Notes under the pieces: generated by a model
What the model was told of the DNA's origin: nothing
Seen by the model: the letters and a program-made list of their open reading frames with translations, nothing else
Database searches by the model: none
In this document: positions 7,733-16,621 of the stretch, in pieces
How positions within the stretch are numbered: the stretch's first letter is position 1
Layout of the letters: every line of letters starts with the position of its first letter
Made by a program: the position numbers and the translations under genes
Source: UMGS1225 sp034086705
Lineage (GTDB): Bacteria > Bacillota > Clostridia > Oscillospirales > CAG-272
Assembly: GCA_034086705.1 (NCBI GenBank)
Contig: JAXDZV010000030.1
Location: 1-64,000, forward strand
Length of the DNA: 64,000 nucleotides
Reading direction: 5' to 3'

Positions 7733-8518
7733 ATGCAGTTGCCGTTTCCATTCTATCAGCAGGCAACCCCTGCGCAACAAGCGCTTTTCCGACAGGCAAT
7801 CCGTATAGAAAAAGAAAAACAACCTGCATCACACCGCGGAATCGGTACTCTGCAGGAAAAAAGTTTGCACCGTATTTTAAAATATTACATTGAACCTATC
7901 ACAGACTTGCATGAAAAGCCGCTCGGTGCCTATATTGCAGATATCTACAATGAAAATGGAATCACAGAGGTGCAAACCGGTTCCTTTTATCCCCTGCGGC
8001 AAAAATTGATAACCTTTTTGCCGCTGTGCCCTGTTACGCTGATCCACCCGCTATTTTACAGTAAAACGCTGTACCGGGTAGACACGGTCAGCGGTAGTGT
8101 CTCTGCGCCGAGACACTCTCCGTTGCACGCAGGTGTGTATGATTGTGCAAAAGAGTTTTTCTGGATAGCAGATCTTCTTACCCATGAAAATCTGACCGTA
8201 CGCCTCTTGTATTTACAAGGGGAGGAGTGGCAAACGGAAAACGGCGGCACCCAAAACAGCCGACGCTGCACACGCCGTATCCTGTTACAACCGACCGATC
8301 TGCTCGGAGAGCAAGTACTACACGGGGCAGACGCATTTTCGGCGCTGATTCCGTTTGCAAACACGCCCTTCACCGTTTCTGCCCTTGCAACAGCGATTCG
8401 GCGTCGCCGTTCGTGCGCGCGATATCTGGTATATGCACTCGAAAGAGCCGGAATCCTCTTCTCCTGCGGAAAAGACGGTAGAAAAAAGCTGTATATGCTC
8501 TCTCAACCGCCCGAGTAA
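7733..8518 (+). CDS. Conserved clostridial protein of unknown function, possibly nuclease-fold
   Basis: A 261-residue soluble protein. Its N-terminal half matches from memory a hypothetical family widespread in Clostridia: IGTLQEKSLH (37-46), the segment GAYIADIYNENGITEVQT (65-82), and LRQKL followed by FLPLCPVTLIHP. The E42, D70, E79-x-Q81 arrangement resembles a PD-(D/E)XK nuclease core, but this is inference only. The C-terminal part (about 205-255) could form a winged helix. The ATG at 7733 is preferred to that at 7724 because GGAG lies 10 bases before it but only 1 base before the other. It is flanked by intron debris and a convergent histidine kinase gene. Confidence 0.6.
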   Translation: MQLPFPFYQQATPAQQALFRQAIRIEKEKQPASHRGIGTLQEKSLHRILKYYIEPITDLHEKPLGAYIADIYNENGITEVQTGSFYPLRQKLITFLPLCPVTLIHPLFYSKTLYRVDTVSGSVSAPRHSPLHAGVYDCAKEFFWIADLLTHENLTVRLLYLQGEEWQTENGGTQNSRRCTRRILLQPTDLLGEQVLHGADAFSALIPFANTPFTVSALATAIRRRRSCARYLVYALERAGILFSCGKDGRKKLYMLSQPPE

Positions 8519-8569
8519 ACAAATCTGCCTGCATAAAAAGATGCCGCAGACCAAGATTCACAATTTGTT

Positions 8570-9763
8570 TTATTTTTTCGGCAACTGCAATTCAAATACG
8601 GCACCTGATACCCCATTGTAAGCACGGATTTTACCGTTATGCAATAGAACAATTTCCTTTGTCAACGCCAAGCCGATACCGCTTTTTCCGTTTTTTCCCG
8701 TGTAAAATCGGTCAAACAGATGTTCCATATCCTGCATGCAAATCCCTGCTCCGTCATCCCGTATCCGCACAGTTGCTATGCGTTTGTCTTGCATACAATC
8801 CACACAGATCATGGTTCCGGCATGTCGCACGGCATTTGAAAGAAGATTGATCAATGCCTGTCGCATCATGTTTTCGTCACAATACACCAGCACAGCCGCT
8901 TCTGCAAAGGTAGGCACAATCTGCAAAGAACGTCTTTTCAGAATAGGCTCCATCGAGCGAAAACAATCATACAGAATCTCCCGCAAATCTGTTGCGCGCA
9001 TTTTGGGAACATACTGTTTTGACTCAATTTTGGAAAGCTCCAAAAGCTCTTCTACCAATGAAGTCATTCGGTCACTTTCTTCCAAAATAATGCCAGCAGC
9101 AGCTTTGGGCGAAACCACACCGGTTTGAATCCCCTCAGCATACCCCTGTATCGACATCAAAGGCGTTTTTAACTCATGTGAAGCGTTTTGAAAAAAAGTG
9201 CGCTGCATAATCTCTGCCTGCTCTACAGACCGCCCCAGATGCATGCCGATTGCTGATGCAGCAATTGCAGCCACTGCTAAAACACAAAAAAAGATACGAT
9301 TCAAAACCGCTGCATATCGCATCGTGGCACCAATGTCTATGTATAGGATATAGCTGCCTGTCAGCATGTCGGCATCTGCCTGCTGCCGTACCAATTGAAA
9401 TACATACCGGCACTGCCCGGCACGAAAAACAGAAAATCCCTCTGCATCGGTGCGGTACCGCTCGCTTTGACAATAACTGATCAATTTCCGTTCTTCCCAA
9501 GTTGCATATGTAAAAGAATCCCCCCCATCAAAATACAGATACGTAATTCCGGGAGAAAGAAAATTTCCTGCATAAGCGCTCTGGCCATCATCAGCATTTG
9601 TTGCCCCGGTTTTAAAATAGCTCTGCTCATAGCGCAGAGCCTCTTTTGCTTTTGCAGTCATATATGGTGGCAACAGAAGATTGAATACCGCCAAAAAAGA
9701 AGCAAACAATACGAGTGTTGTCAGCAGTACTGTCAGCGTAATACGCAACTTGATATGTTTCAT
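8570..9763 (-). CDS. Sensor histidine kinase (two-component system)
   Basis: A 397-residue membrane kinase. A first membrane helix lies at about 8-30. An extracytoplasmic sensor region of about 100 residues and a second helix near 138-160 follow. The HisKA domain has the phosphoacceptor in SHELKTPL (His about 196). The HATPase domain has N, G1 (DDGAGI) and G2 (GKSGIGLAL) boxes. The start at 9763 has GGAGAGG upstream, and its ATG overlaps the stop of the response regulator (ATGA), showing translational coupling. The sensed signal cannot be inferred. Confidence 0.93.
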   Translation of the reverse strand: MKHIKLRITLTVLLTTLVLFASFLAVFNLLLPPYMTAKAKEALRYEQSYFKTGATNADDGQSAYAGNFLSPGITYLYFDGGDSFTYATWEERKLISYCQSERYRTDAEGFSVFRAGQCRYVFQLVRQQADADMLTGSYILYIDIGATMRYAAVLNRIFFCVLAVAAIAASAIGMHLGRSVEQAEIMQRTFFQNASHELKTPLMSIQGYAEGIQTGVVSPKAAAGIILEESDRMTSLVEELLELSKIESKQYVPKMRATDLREILYDCFRSMEPILKRRSLQIVPTFAEAAVLVYCDENMMRQALINLLSNAVRHAGTMICVDCMQDKRIATVRIRDDGAGICMQDMEHLFDRFYTGKNGKSGIGLALTKEIVLLHNGKIRAYNGVSGAVFELQLPKK

Positions 9764-10461
9764 TGTGCCTCTCCTGTAAGCTGCAGCCGATATCCGTATC
9801 CCCAAACAGTCTCCACACTGACACTGCTCCCGGCTTCCGCCAGCTTTTTGCGGATGCGCCGCAGGGTTTCGTCCGTCACACGGGTCGCAACCTCCTCCGG
9901 ATAGCCCCATATCTTTTCCAGTAATTCCGAACGCGCCGTTGCTTTTCCTGCGCGCTGCATGAGAAAAGTCAGCATTTTCAGTTCATTTTGCGTGAATGCA
10001 ATAGCCTTCGCGCCACAAAAGATAGCATTTTCGTCCGGGTCAAAACGCAAATCTCCTACAGAAATACTTTGCGGACGCCCTGTTCCGTGCCGTGACATCT
10101 CTACCCGACGCAACAAAGCTTTCACGCGCATCAGTAAAACCGTCGGACGAAACGGTTTGGTCAGATAATCATCGCTTCCCAGAGAAATACCAGCTATATA
10201 GTCCGGCTCGGAATCTTTGGCAGTCAAAAGAATAATGGGGACATCCGTATATTCTCGCATCATTCGACAGCAACTCAAGCCATCATGTCCCTGCATCATA
10301 ATATCCAAAATCACAAGATCTGCCGGCTGCTGCACAAAGGCTTCCATCAGTGCATCTCCCGTTTCGAAAGCGCATACCTTATAGCCACCACTTTCCAAAA
10401 ATCTGCATAAGAGTTCACGGATGTTTTTTTCATCATCTGCAATATAAATCAGCTGTTGCAT
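9760..10461 (-). CDS. OmpR/PhoB-family response regulator
   Basis: A 233-residue regulator. The receiver domain (1-120) has acidic residues D9/D10, the phosphoacceptor D53 in LVILDIMM and the conserved Lys in LLTAK. The C-terminal winged-helix domain has TRVTDETLRRIRKKL and the WGYGYRL end. The ATG at 10461 is chosen because AGGAATCGGG precedes it; the longer upstream frame lacks such a site. It is the first gene of a two-gene unit with the kinase, with its own promoter. Its targets are unknown; the divergent gpmI operon is a candidate by position only. Confidence 0.93.
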   Translation of the reverse strand: MQQLIYIADDEKNIRELLCRFLESGGYKVCAFETGDALMEAFVQQPADLVILDIMMQGHDGLSCCRMMREYTDVPIILLTAKDSEPDYIAGISLGSDDYLTKPFRPTVLLMRVKALLRRVEMSRHGTGRPQSISVGDLRFDPDENAIFCGAKAIAFTQNELKMLTFLMQRAGKATARSELLEKIWGYPEEVATRVTDETLRRIRKKLAEAGSSVSVETVWGYGYRLQLTGEAQ

Positions 10462-10494
10462 CCCGATTCCTCCGTAATACAGAATTCCATATAT

Positions 10495-10523
10495 ATCATA
10501 CCGAAAAACGCACCGAAAATCAA
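10495..10523 (-). promoter_or_regulatory. Sigma-A promoter for the two-component system
   Basis: On the minus strand, TTGATT (10518-10523) and TATGAT (10495-10500) are 17 bases apart. Initiation would be near 10488, 27 bases before the regulator ATG. Confidence 0.7.
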
Positions 10524-10593
10524 GAAAAAATCTTCCAAAAATGTGCCGGCAATATACAGTCATCCGCAAAGCAGGAAAAACTCTTGAAAAACC

Positions 10594-10622
10594 TTGCATT
10601 CTTTCGCGTTGCGCGGTATAAT
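10594..10622 (+). promoter_or_regulatory. Sigma-A promoter for the gpmI operon
   Basis: TTGCAT (10594-10599) and TATAAT (10617-10622) have a 17-base spacer. The start would be near 10629, about 40 bases before gpmI. Confidence 0.75.
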
Positions 10623-10669
10623 AAATGAAATCTTTTTAACATTTTTCTTTCTGGCAGGAGGATTACAAT

Positions 10670-12316
10670 ATGAAACTGGAACCATGCAAACAGTTTGCCG
10701 GTGTACAAGGGCCGGTGTTAACCATAGTGATGGATGGCGTGGGACTTGGCTGCGGCGATGACGGCGATGCGGTCAAGCGGGCATATATGCCGGTTTTACG
10801 CCGATTGCTGCAGAAGGATCCGTGGGTCCGCCTGAAGGCACACGGCACAGCAGTCGGTCTGCCCACTGACGATGATATGGGCAACAGTGAAGTCGGACAC
10901 AATGCCCTTGGCGCCGGGCAAGTATTCAGCCAGGGGGCAAAACTTGTTTCCGAATCCATTGAAAGCGGAAAGCTGTTTGAAAGTGAAACATGGAAAAATG
11001 TCACAACCTGCAGTAAAAACGGAGGAACTCTGCATTTTATCGGTCTGTTTTCCGACGGTAATGTACACGCGCACATTGACCATCTCAAAGCAATGTTGCT
11101 GCGTGCAAAGCAGCAGGGGGTTAAGCGGGTTCGAATTCATATTTTGCTAGACGGCAGAGACGTCGGTGAAACCTCTGCTCTGACTTATATTGACCCGTTT
11201 GAAACCTTTCTTTCCGAGTTGCGTTCAGACAATTTCGATGCACGTATCGCATCGGGCGGCGGCAGAATGCAAATCACCATGGATCGCTATGAAGCGGATT
11301 GGAGCATGGTGGAACGCGGCTGGCATACCCATGTACTGGGCGAAGGCAGACAGTTTGTTTCTGCGCATGAAGCTGTGCAAACACTGCGCGCAGAGACCGG
11401 AGCTATCGACCAAAATCTGCCCCCGTTCGTCATTGCCGAGGATGGTAAGCCGCTTGGTACTATACAAGACGGAGACGGTGTCATTTTCTACAACTTCCGC
11501 GGTGACCGCGCGATTGAAATTTCCCGCGCTTTTGACGAGGCGGATTTTCAACCGTTTGACCGTGTCAGAGTTCCGAAAGTGTTCTATGCTGGCATGCTGG
11601 AATACGATGGCGATTTACACATTCCAAAGCATTATCTCGTTTCTCCCCCCGCCATTACAAACACCATGGGAGAATATCTTGCTGCTACTGGTGTGCGCCA
11701 ATTTGCAATTTCCGAAACGCAGAAATTCGGGCATGTCACATACTTTTGGAATGGAAATCGTTCCGGCAAATTCAGCGAGGAGTTGGAAACTTATGTGGAA
11801 ATTCCGTCGGACCTGGTTTCGTTTGATCAGCGCCCGTGGATGCAATGTGCACTGATTGCAGATCGGCTCATTGCAGAGCTGCGTGCCGGCAATTATCGCT
11901 ATTATCGTGTAAACTTTCCCAACGGAGACATGGTGGGGCATACTGGAAATCTTTGTGCAACCATCTGTTCTTTGGAGGCACTGGATCTGCAACTGGGTAG
12001 AATTCTGCAGGTCATTGATGAACTACACGGTGTAGCACTGATTACCGCCGACCACGGCAATGCTGACGAAATGTTTGAACATGACAAAAAAGGTGCCATT
12101 CAGCATACCGCAAACGGAACTCCTGTTGCAAAAACCAGCCATACCCTCAATCCCGTTCCCTGTATTCTCCACAGCGCCGATGAAACACATACATGGCATT
12201 TGAAAAAAGATTCCGGTGCCTTTGGGCTTTCAAACATTGCGGCAACTATGGTCAATTTAATGGGCTATGAAGCACCGCCGATGTGGGATGCGTCCCTGCT
12301 GGATTTTGCAGAATGA
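10670..12316 (+). CDS. gpmI: 2,3-bisphosphoglycerate-independent phosphoglycerate mutase
   Basis: This enzyme interconverts 3- and 2-phosphoglycerate in lower glycolysis using two metal ions. The alkaline-phosphatase-like fold is shown by VMDGVGLG (metal Asp about 22), the catalytic serine in GNSEVGHNALGAG (Ser about 73), the domain with LLDGRDVGETS, NFPNGDMVGHTG and TADHGNADEM. At 548 residues it is somewhat longer than the usual 510. GGAGG lies 8 bases before the ATG. It leads a five-gene run. The stop overlaps the start of the next gene (ATGA). pgk and tpiA lie elsewhere, at 46.4-48.5 kb. Confidence 0.96.
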   Translation: MKLEPCKQFAGVQGPVLTIVMDGVGLGCGDDGDAVKRAYMPVLRRLLQKDPWVRLKAHGTAVGLPTDDDMGNSEVGHNALGAGQVFSQGAKLVSESIESGKLFESETWKNVTTCSKNGGTLHFIGLFSDGNVHAHIDHLKAMLLRAKQQGVKRVRIHILLDGRDVGETSALTYIDPFETFLSELRSDNFDARIASGGGRMQITMDRYEADWSMVERGWHTHVLGEGRQFVSAHEAVQTLRAETGAIDQNLPPFVIAEDGKPLGTIQDGDGVIFYNFRGDRAIEISRAFDEADFQPFDRVRVPKVFYAGMLEYDGDLHIPKHYLVSPPAITNTMGEYLAATGVRQFAISETQKFGHVTYFWNGNRSGKFSEELETYVEIPSDLVSFDQRPWMQCALIADRLIAELRAGNYRYYRVNFPNGDMVGHTGNLCATICSLEALDLQLGRILQVIDELHGVALITADHGNADEMFEHDKKGAIQHTANGTPVAKTSHTLNPVPCILHSADETHTWHLKKDSGAFGLSNIAATMVNLMGYEAPPMWDASLLDFAE

Positions 12317-13590
12317 GGGCGTTCAGACGGATTTGTACGGTGCTTACGTGCACCGCATCGTGTCTGTTGTTTGCCGGGTGCTCATACCGGGTGCAGCAAG
12401 ATCCGATTCCCACAAGCGGCACGGTGAGTTTAGAGCTCACGCCCAACACCACCACACCAACCGATACTGATACCGATTCCCAGACGCTACAGAACGCGCC
12501 GCGTCGTGTTTCCTTTGCCGCAGTTGGAGATAATGTAATTCATCCGGGTATCTATATCGATGCGGCGGAACGTGCCGCAGCCGCCGGACAAGGGCGCGAA
12601 TATGACTTTCGCCCTATGTATGAAAACATTCGTGCGCAAATTTCACAGGCTGATCTGGCATTTATCAATCAAGAGACTCTGATGGCAGGCGCTTCTTTTG
12701 GCTATTCCGGCTATCCAACCTTTAACTCTCCGCAGCAGCTTGGCTACGATTTGTGCGAAATTGGTTTTGACGTAGTCAGCATTGCCAACAATCATATGGC
12801 AGATAAAGGTGCCGCTGGATTGGAAGCCACCATCACATTTTGGAAAAGTCTGTCCGAACAAATCACCATGATCGGCGGATATATGAATCAAGCAGATTAC
12901 GATACGCCGCGCGTCATTGAGAAAAACGGTATCAAGATTGCTTTTTTGGCATATACATACGGTTCAAACGGTCTTTCCATATACAATACGCAGGCTATTT
13001 TACCGTATCTTTCCGAAGAAACCGTTCGGCGACAAGTTACAACTGCCAAAGAAGTGGCCGATGTAGTCATCGTTTCAGCACATTGGGGAGACGACAACGG
13101 ACAACCGATCAATGAAAAACAGCGTAGCTTCTCGCAACTATTTGCAGATCTTGGTGTGGATGTTATTTTGGGACACCATCCGCATCTGATCCAGCCGATT
13201 GCCTGGTTGAACGGATCCGACGGACACCGCACGCTTTGTTTTTATTCTCTGGGCAACCTTCTCTCAGAAATGGATGCAGCAAAAAACATGGTTGGCGGCA
13301 TTGCATCTTTCGACATTGTACTGCAGGGGCAGCATGTACAAATTGAAAACGTTCTTTTCACACCGACTGTCTTTTTCTTTAACGCCAGATATCGCGATAC
13401 CAAGCTATATTACATGGAAGATTGCACAGAAACTCTGTTGCAAAAGCACTGGTGTGCCGTCTCGGCGAAAGGGCGTTTTACCCCGTATGGTAGCTTTACC
13501 GAGCCTGTTACCCTTGCAAAACTGACAGACTATACAAAGCAAATCATTCCCGCTGCATTTTTGCCGCAGTCTTTGCAGCAAGCGTCTTAG
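12313..13590 (+). CDS. CapA/PgsA-family lipoprotein
   Basis: A 425-residue paralogue of the CapA protein at 3683-5005, anchored differently. It has an N-terminal lipoprotein signal (RRICTVL...LLFAGC, lipid-acceptor Cys about 24) rather than a transmembrane helix. The PGA_cap domain shows VGDNVIHPG, FINQETLM, SIANNHMADKG, SAHWGDD and GHHPHLIQP. The ATG at 12313 overlaps the gpmI stop (ATGA) and is preferred over an upstream frame start at 12283 because it begins at the signal peptide. Function is unassigned beyond the family; it may act on cell-surface polymers. Confidence 0.85.
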   Translation: MRAFRRICTVLTCTASCLLFAGCSYRVQQDPIPTSGTVSLELTPNTTTPTDTDTDSQTLQNAPRRVSFAAVGDNVIHPGIYIDAAERAAAAGQGREYDFRPMYENIRAQISQADLAFINQETLMAGASFGYSGYPTFNSPQQLGYDLCEIGFDVVSIANNHMADKGAAGLEATITFWKSLSEQITMIGGYMNQADYDTPRVIEKNGIKIAFLAYTYGSNGLSIYNTQAILPYLSEETVRRQVTTAKEVADVVIVSAHWGDDNGQPINEKQRSFSQLFADLGVDVILGHHPHLIQPIAWLNGSDGHRTLCFYSLGNLLSEMDAAKNMVGGIASFDIVLQGQHVQIENVLFTPTVFFFNARYRDTKLYYMEDCTETLLQKHWCAVSAKGRFTPYGSFTEPVTLAKLTDYTKQIIPAAFLPQSLQQAS

Positions 13591-13603
13591 GCAACGATGC
13601 ACC

Positions 13604-14257
13604 ATGATACAAGCAGAGGATACAGCTCGGCTTTATGCAATTGCCGAACAGTTTTTGCAAACACTGCAATATACACCGCATGGAAAATTTTGGCCCGCCG
13701 CGATTCTTTTTCACGGACGTGAAAAAACCGTGCAGCGGATGTATACAAAAGACGGTGTTTTTACGCAACCGCAAATTCCGGCACAGATGTGCTGTGTGCA
13801 GCACTTTTGCAACCAAAAAGGTTTTACTTTTTTGCGTGAAAATGTCCAGCAGCTCTTTTTTGCAACCAATCCAACAGCAGTGGAAACATGCTGCGTACCC
13901 CTTCGCCGCAAAGACACCGATACAACCGATTTCCCGCTACTTTTACCGGCGCAAAATGCTCCTTTTCCGGCATTTGGTATTTATGAGGATGGCCGGATTG
14001 TCTGCTGCGCTGCACCGAGCGCAGCAACCTATTTCCGCGGGTTTTCAGAACTGTGCGTATATACGGTGCCGGCTTATCGCAATCGTGGTTACGGGACACA
14101 ATGTATCCGCGCCATGACATCCGCCGTCTGTGCCGCAGGCAGAACAGTGCTGTACCGGACAGATGTGTCCAATGTTGCAGCATCCCATACTGCACAGGCG
14201 GCCGGTTTACACTATGCCGGAAACGCACATATCCTGCTGTATGCACGGCAAACCTGA
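13604..14257 (+). CDS. GNAT-family N-acetyltransferase
   Basis: A 217-residue protein. The C-terminal half carries the acetyl-CoA-binding signature: ELCVYTVPAYRNRGYG (the R-x-x-G-x-G/A loop at RNRGYG) followed by a helix, then DVSNVAASHTAQAAGLHYA. The N-terminal half is not recognised and may form the substrate-binding part of a tandem GNAT fold. It starts 13 bases after the CapA-type lipoprotein gene and ends 13 bases before the RluA-type gene, so it belongs to the gpmI operon. No strong Shine-Dalgarno sequence is visible. The substrate is unknown. Confidence 0.7.
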   Translation: MIQAEDTARLYAIAEQFLQTLQYTPHGKFWPAAILFHGREKTVQRMYTKDGVFTQPQIPAQMCCVQHFCNQKGFTFLRENVQQLFFATNPTAVETCCVPLRRKDTDTTDFPLLLPAQNAPFPAFGIYEDGRIVCCAAPSAATYFRGFSELCVYTVPAYRNRGYGTQCIRAMTSAVCAAGRTVLYRTDVSNVAASHTAQAAGLHYAGNAHILLYARQT

Positions 14258-14270
14258 AAGGAGCGGCAGC

Positions 14271-15281
14271 ATGGAATTTCTCATTACACACCAAGAAGAC
14301 GGACATACTGTTAAGCAATTCATATATGAAACGCTCAACCTTTCCACACGTCTGCTCAAGCGCTTAAAATACCGCTGCAACGGTCAAGGCATTACCGTAA
14401 ACGGAGCGCCGGTCAACGTCCTCCATGTGTTACGCCAGGGGGAACTGCTACGCCTTTCACTGGAAGATCAGAACAGCTCCGCCGGCATTGTTCCAAACGG
14501 AACAATGCCGCCGGTTTTGTATGAAGACGATGATTTGCTCATTTTGAACAAGCCGCCGTATATGCCGACACATCCAACGCACGGGCATCTGTGTGACACC
14601 GCTGCAAATGCCGTTGCCGCATATTACGCCGCAAAGGGGATTCCGTTTGTTTTTCGATGCGGCAGCAGGTTGGACCGCGACACCAGCGGTGTACTGCCGA
14701 TTGCCAAAAATCAGCAAACCGCAAGCTGGTTTTATCGCTGTCATACCAACGGAACGATGCAAAAATACTATCTTGCACTGCTGGGAGGTGCTCTGCTTCC
14801 CCCGGCCGGTAGAATCAATTTGCCGATTGCACGCCAGAATGATAGCGTCATCATGCGTGCTGCCGTACCGGGCGGTGCACCGGCTGCAACTGCCTATCAA
14901 ACTCTGTGGCATGCCCCAGCACCAACGCCGCTTCTGAGCGCGGTTCTTGCCATTCCATATACCGGGCGAACGCACCAACTGCGCGTGCACTTTGCTGCCT
15001 GTGGTTGTCCGATTATCGGCGATAGTCTGTATGGTACGGCAAACGGCAAAATAACACGCCAAGCACTGCATGCTGTTGCGTTGCGCTTTCCACACCCCCG
15101 TACACATCAACCGTTTTCAGTATTCGCCCCCATCCCTGCGGACATAATAGCCCTGCTAAAGCAACACAACGCAGACGTACAAGCAATACAGACTTGCTGC
15201 CAAAATGCCTTGAAAGGAGAACTTCAGATATGGGAAAATTCTTCAGACAACTGCGTAGGCACTGCGGCACCTATGCCCTGA
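14271..15281 (+). CDS. RluA-family pseudouridine synthase
   Basis: A 336-residue protein. An S4-like N-terminal region is followed by the RluA catalytic core. GSRLDRDTSGVLPIA contains the catalytic Asp (LDRDTSG). GRTHQLRVHFAACGCPIIGD is the typical second block. The usual HRLD is SRLD here. The ATG at 14271 has AAAGGAG 9 bases upstream. Which uridine (rRNA or tRNA) is modified cannot be decided. The last 52 bases overlap the start of the next gene. A second RluA-family gene is at 54531-55457. Confidence 0.9.
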   Translation: MEFLITHQEDGHTVKQFIYETLNLSTRLLKRLKYRCNGQGITVNGAPVNVLHVLRQGELLRLSLEDQNSSAGIVPNGTMPPVLYEDDDLLILNKPPYMPTHPTHGHLCDTAANAVAAYYAAKGIPFVFRCGSRLDRDTSGVLPIAKNQQTASWFYRCHTNGTMQKYYLALLGGALLPPAGRINLPIARQNDSVIMRAAVPGGAPAATAYQTLWHAPAPTPLLSAVLAIPYTGRTHQLRVHFAACGCPIIGDSLYGTANGKITRQALHAVALRFPHPRTHQPFSVFAPIPADIIALLKQHNADVQAIQTCCQNALKGELQIWENSSDNCVGTAAPMP

Positions 15282-16345
15282 TTTGTGTGGGCATTTTTTT
15301 GCTTGCAGCCATTCTGCTGACTGCAGCGCTTTGCAGCACCGCGTTTGCTGATTTTTACACACAGCATATCAGCAGCCGCATCAACGCGATACTTGCGCTG
15401 TGCAATGCACCTTTTCCCTGTTCGCTTGCCGAATGTTTGCTGCTGTGTGCAGGTGTAATTTTATTTGTATTGATCTGCGCCGCGGTTTGTGCAACCCGCC
15501 GTGGCAGACTGTGTGCACAGCGCTTTCTGTGCGGCATTCTCGCCACTTGCCTGTTGCTGCTGAGTGCATTTGTTCTCTGCTACGGCATTGCCTACCACTG
15601 CTCTCCCCTTGCAGACAAACTTAACCTTTGCCAACAACCTGTGAGTGCTGCGCAGCTATCTGCATGCGCAACGTGGCTTGCAGAAAAAACCAATGCGGCT
15701 GCCGCACAGCTTACGTATGATACAAACGGCTTCTCCGTGATGCCGTATCGCTTGGAAACGTTGAATGTAAAATTACGCGAAGCATTTGGCAGGGCAAGCA
15801 CCCAATACCCCTTTCTCCCCGTGTTTTTTGCAAACGCAAAACCTGTTATCCTCAGCGAACCTTGGACCTATACACACACGGCCGGTATTTTCACGTTTTT
15901 TACAGGGGAAACCAATCTCAATGTAAACTTACCAGACTATACCATACCCTTTACCGCAGCCCATGAATTTTCGCATCAACGCGGTATTGCACCGGAAAAT
16001 GAGGCAAACTTCATGGCATTTCTTGTACTTTCTCAAGCGCAAGATCCGTATTTGCAATACAGTGCATACCTCAACGCTTTTTCCTATTTTTCCACACCGC
16101 TGTACCGAGCAGACCCCGACATGTATCAAACAGTACTAAGCACGTTATTGCCGGCTGTGCGCAATGAGCTGCACGCATACAATCACTTTTTTGAAAAATA
16201 CAGTAACAGTACGGCAGCGCGCGTTTCCGATGCGGTCAATTCTGCATATCTGCAAAGTCAAGGGCAAACACAGGGCACTCGCAGTTATGGATTGGTTGTG
16301 GATTTGCTGGTGGCGTATTACCAGGCGTTATCTTACCTGCAATAA
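15230..16345 (+). CDS. DUF3810 family membrane protein with HExxH motif
   Basis: A 371-residue protein. Three hydrophobic helices in the first 120 residues are followed by a large extracytoplasmic domain. AAHEFSHQRGIAPENEANF (HEFSH about 243-247, with a downstream ENEANF) resembles a zinc-metallopeptidase site, characteristic of the DUF3810 family. No substrate is known. AAAGGAG lies 10 bases before the ATG. The first 52 bases overlap the end of the RluA-type gene in a different frame. It is the last gene of the gpmI operon, followed by an intrinsic terminator. Confidence 0.8.
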   Translation: MGKFFRQLRRHCGTYALICVGIFLLAAILLTAALCSTAFADFYTQHISSRINAILALCNAPFPCSLAECLLLCAGVILFVLICAAVCATRRGRLCAQRFLCGILATCLLLLSAFVLCYGIAYHCSPLADKLNLCQQPVSAAQLSACATWLAEKTNAAAAQLTYDTNGFSVMPYRLETLNVKLREAFGRASTQYPFLPVFFANAKPVILSEPWTYTHTAGIFTFFTGETNLNVNLPDYTIPFTAAHEFSHQRGIAPENEANFMAFLVLSQAQDPYLQYSAYLNAFSYFSTPLYRADPDMYQTVLSTLLPAVRNELHAYNHFFEKYSNSTAARVSDAVNSAYLQSQGQTQGTRSYGLVVDLLVAYYQALSYLQ

Positions 16346-16407
16346 GCGCATAGACGGTCTGGCGGATCTGCCGTTCTTACTCCACGCTGTTATAAAACCA
16401 AATCTTC

Positions 16408-16441
16408 AATGTCCGTACAACGTCTGTACGGACATTTTTTT
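16408..16441 (+). terminator. Intrinsic terminator ending the gpmI operon
   Basis: A 12-bp perfect stem (16408-16419 with 16425-16436) has a 5-base loop and is followed by a run of T to 16441. It separates the gpmI operon from the glycogen operon. Confidence 0.9.
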
Positions 16442-16530
16442 GTCGGCAATATACCTAAAGTCAGTACGAATTTCACCCACCGCCGAGTTTTGCATCTTTC
16501 TTTCTTTTTCGGAAAAGAGGTCATTTTCCC

Positions 16531-16559
16531 TTGCATTGCCGTAGCCTTTATGCTACAAT
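16531..16559 (+). promoter_or_regulatory. Sigma-A promoter for the glycogen operon
   Basis: TTGCAT (16531-16536) and TACAAT (16554-16559) are 17 bases apart. A small dyad, GGAAAA-7 bases-TTTTCC (about 16511-16529), sits directly upstream of the -35 and could be an operator. Confidence 0.75.
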
Positions 16560-16621
16560 AAATGCAGTGAAAAATTATTGTTTTTGCATAATTTGCGTCA
16601 GCGTTCGCGGAGGACTTCACA

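Noticed and set aside
11190..11855. 221-residue open frame on the plus strand inside gpmI
   Set aside because: It is an out-of-frame shadow of gpmI.
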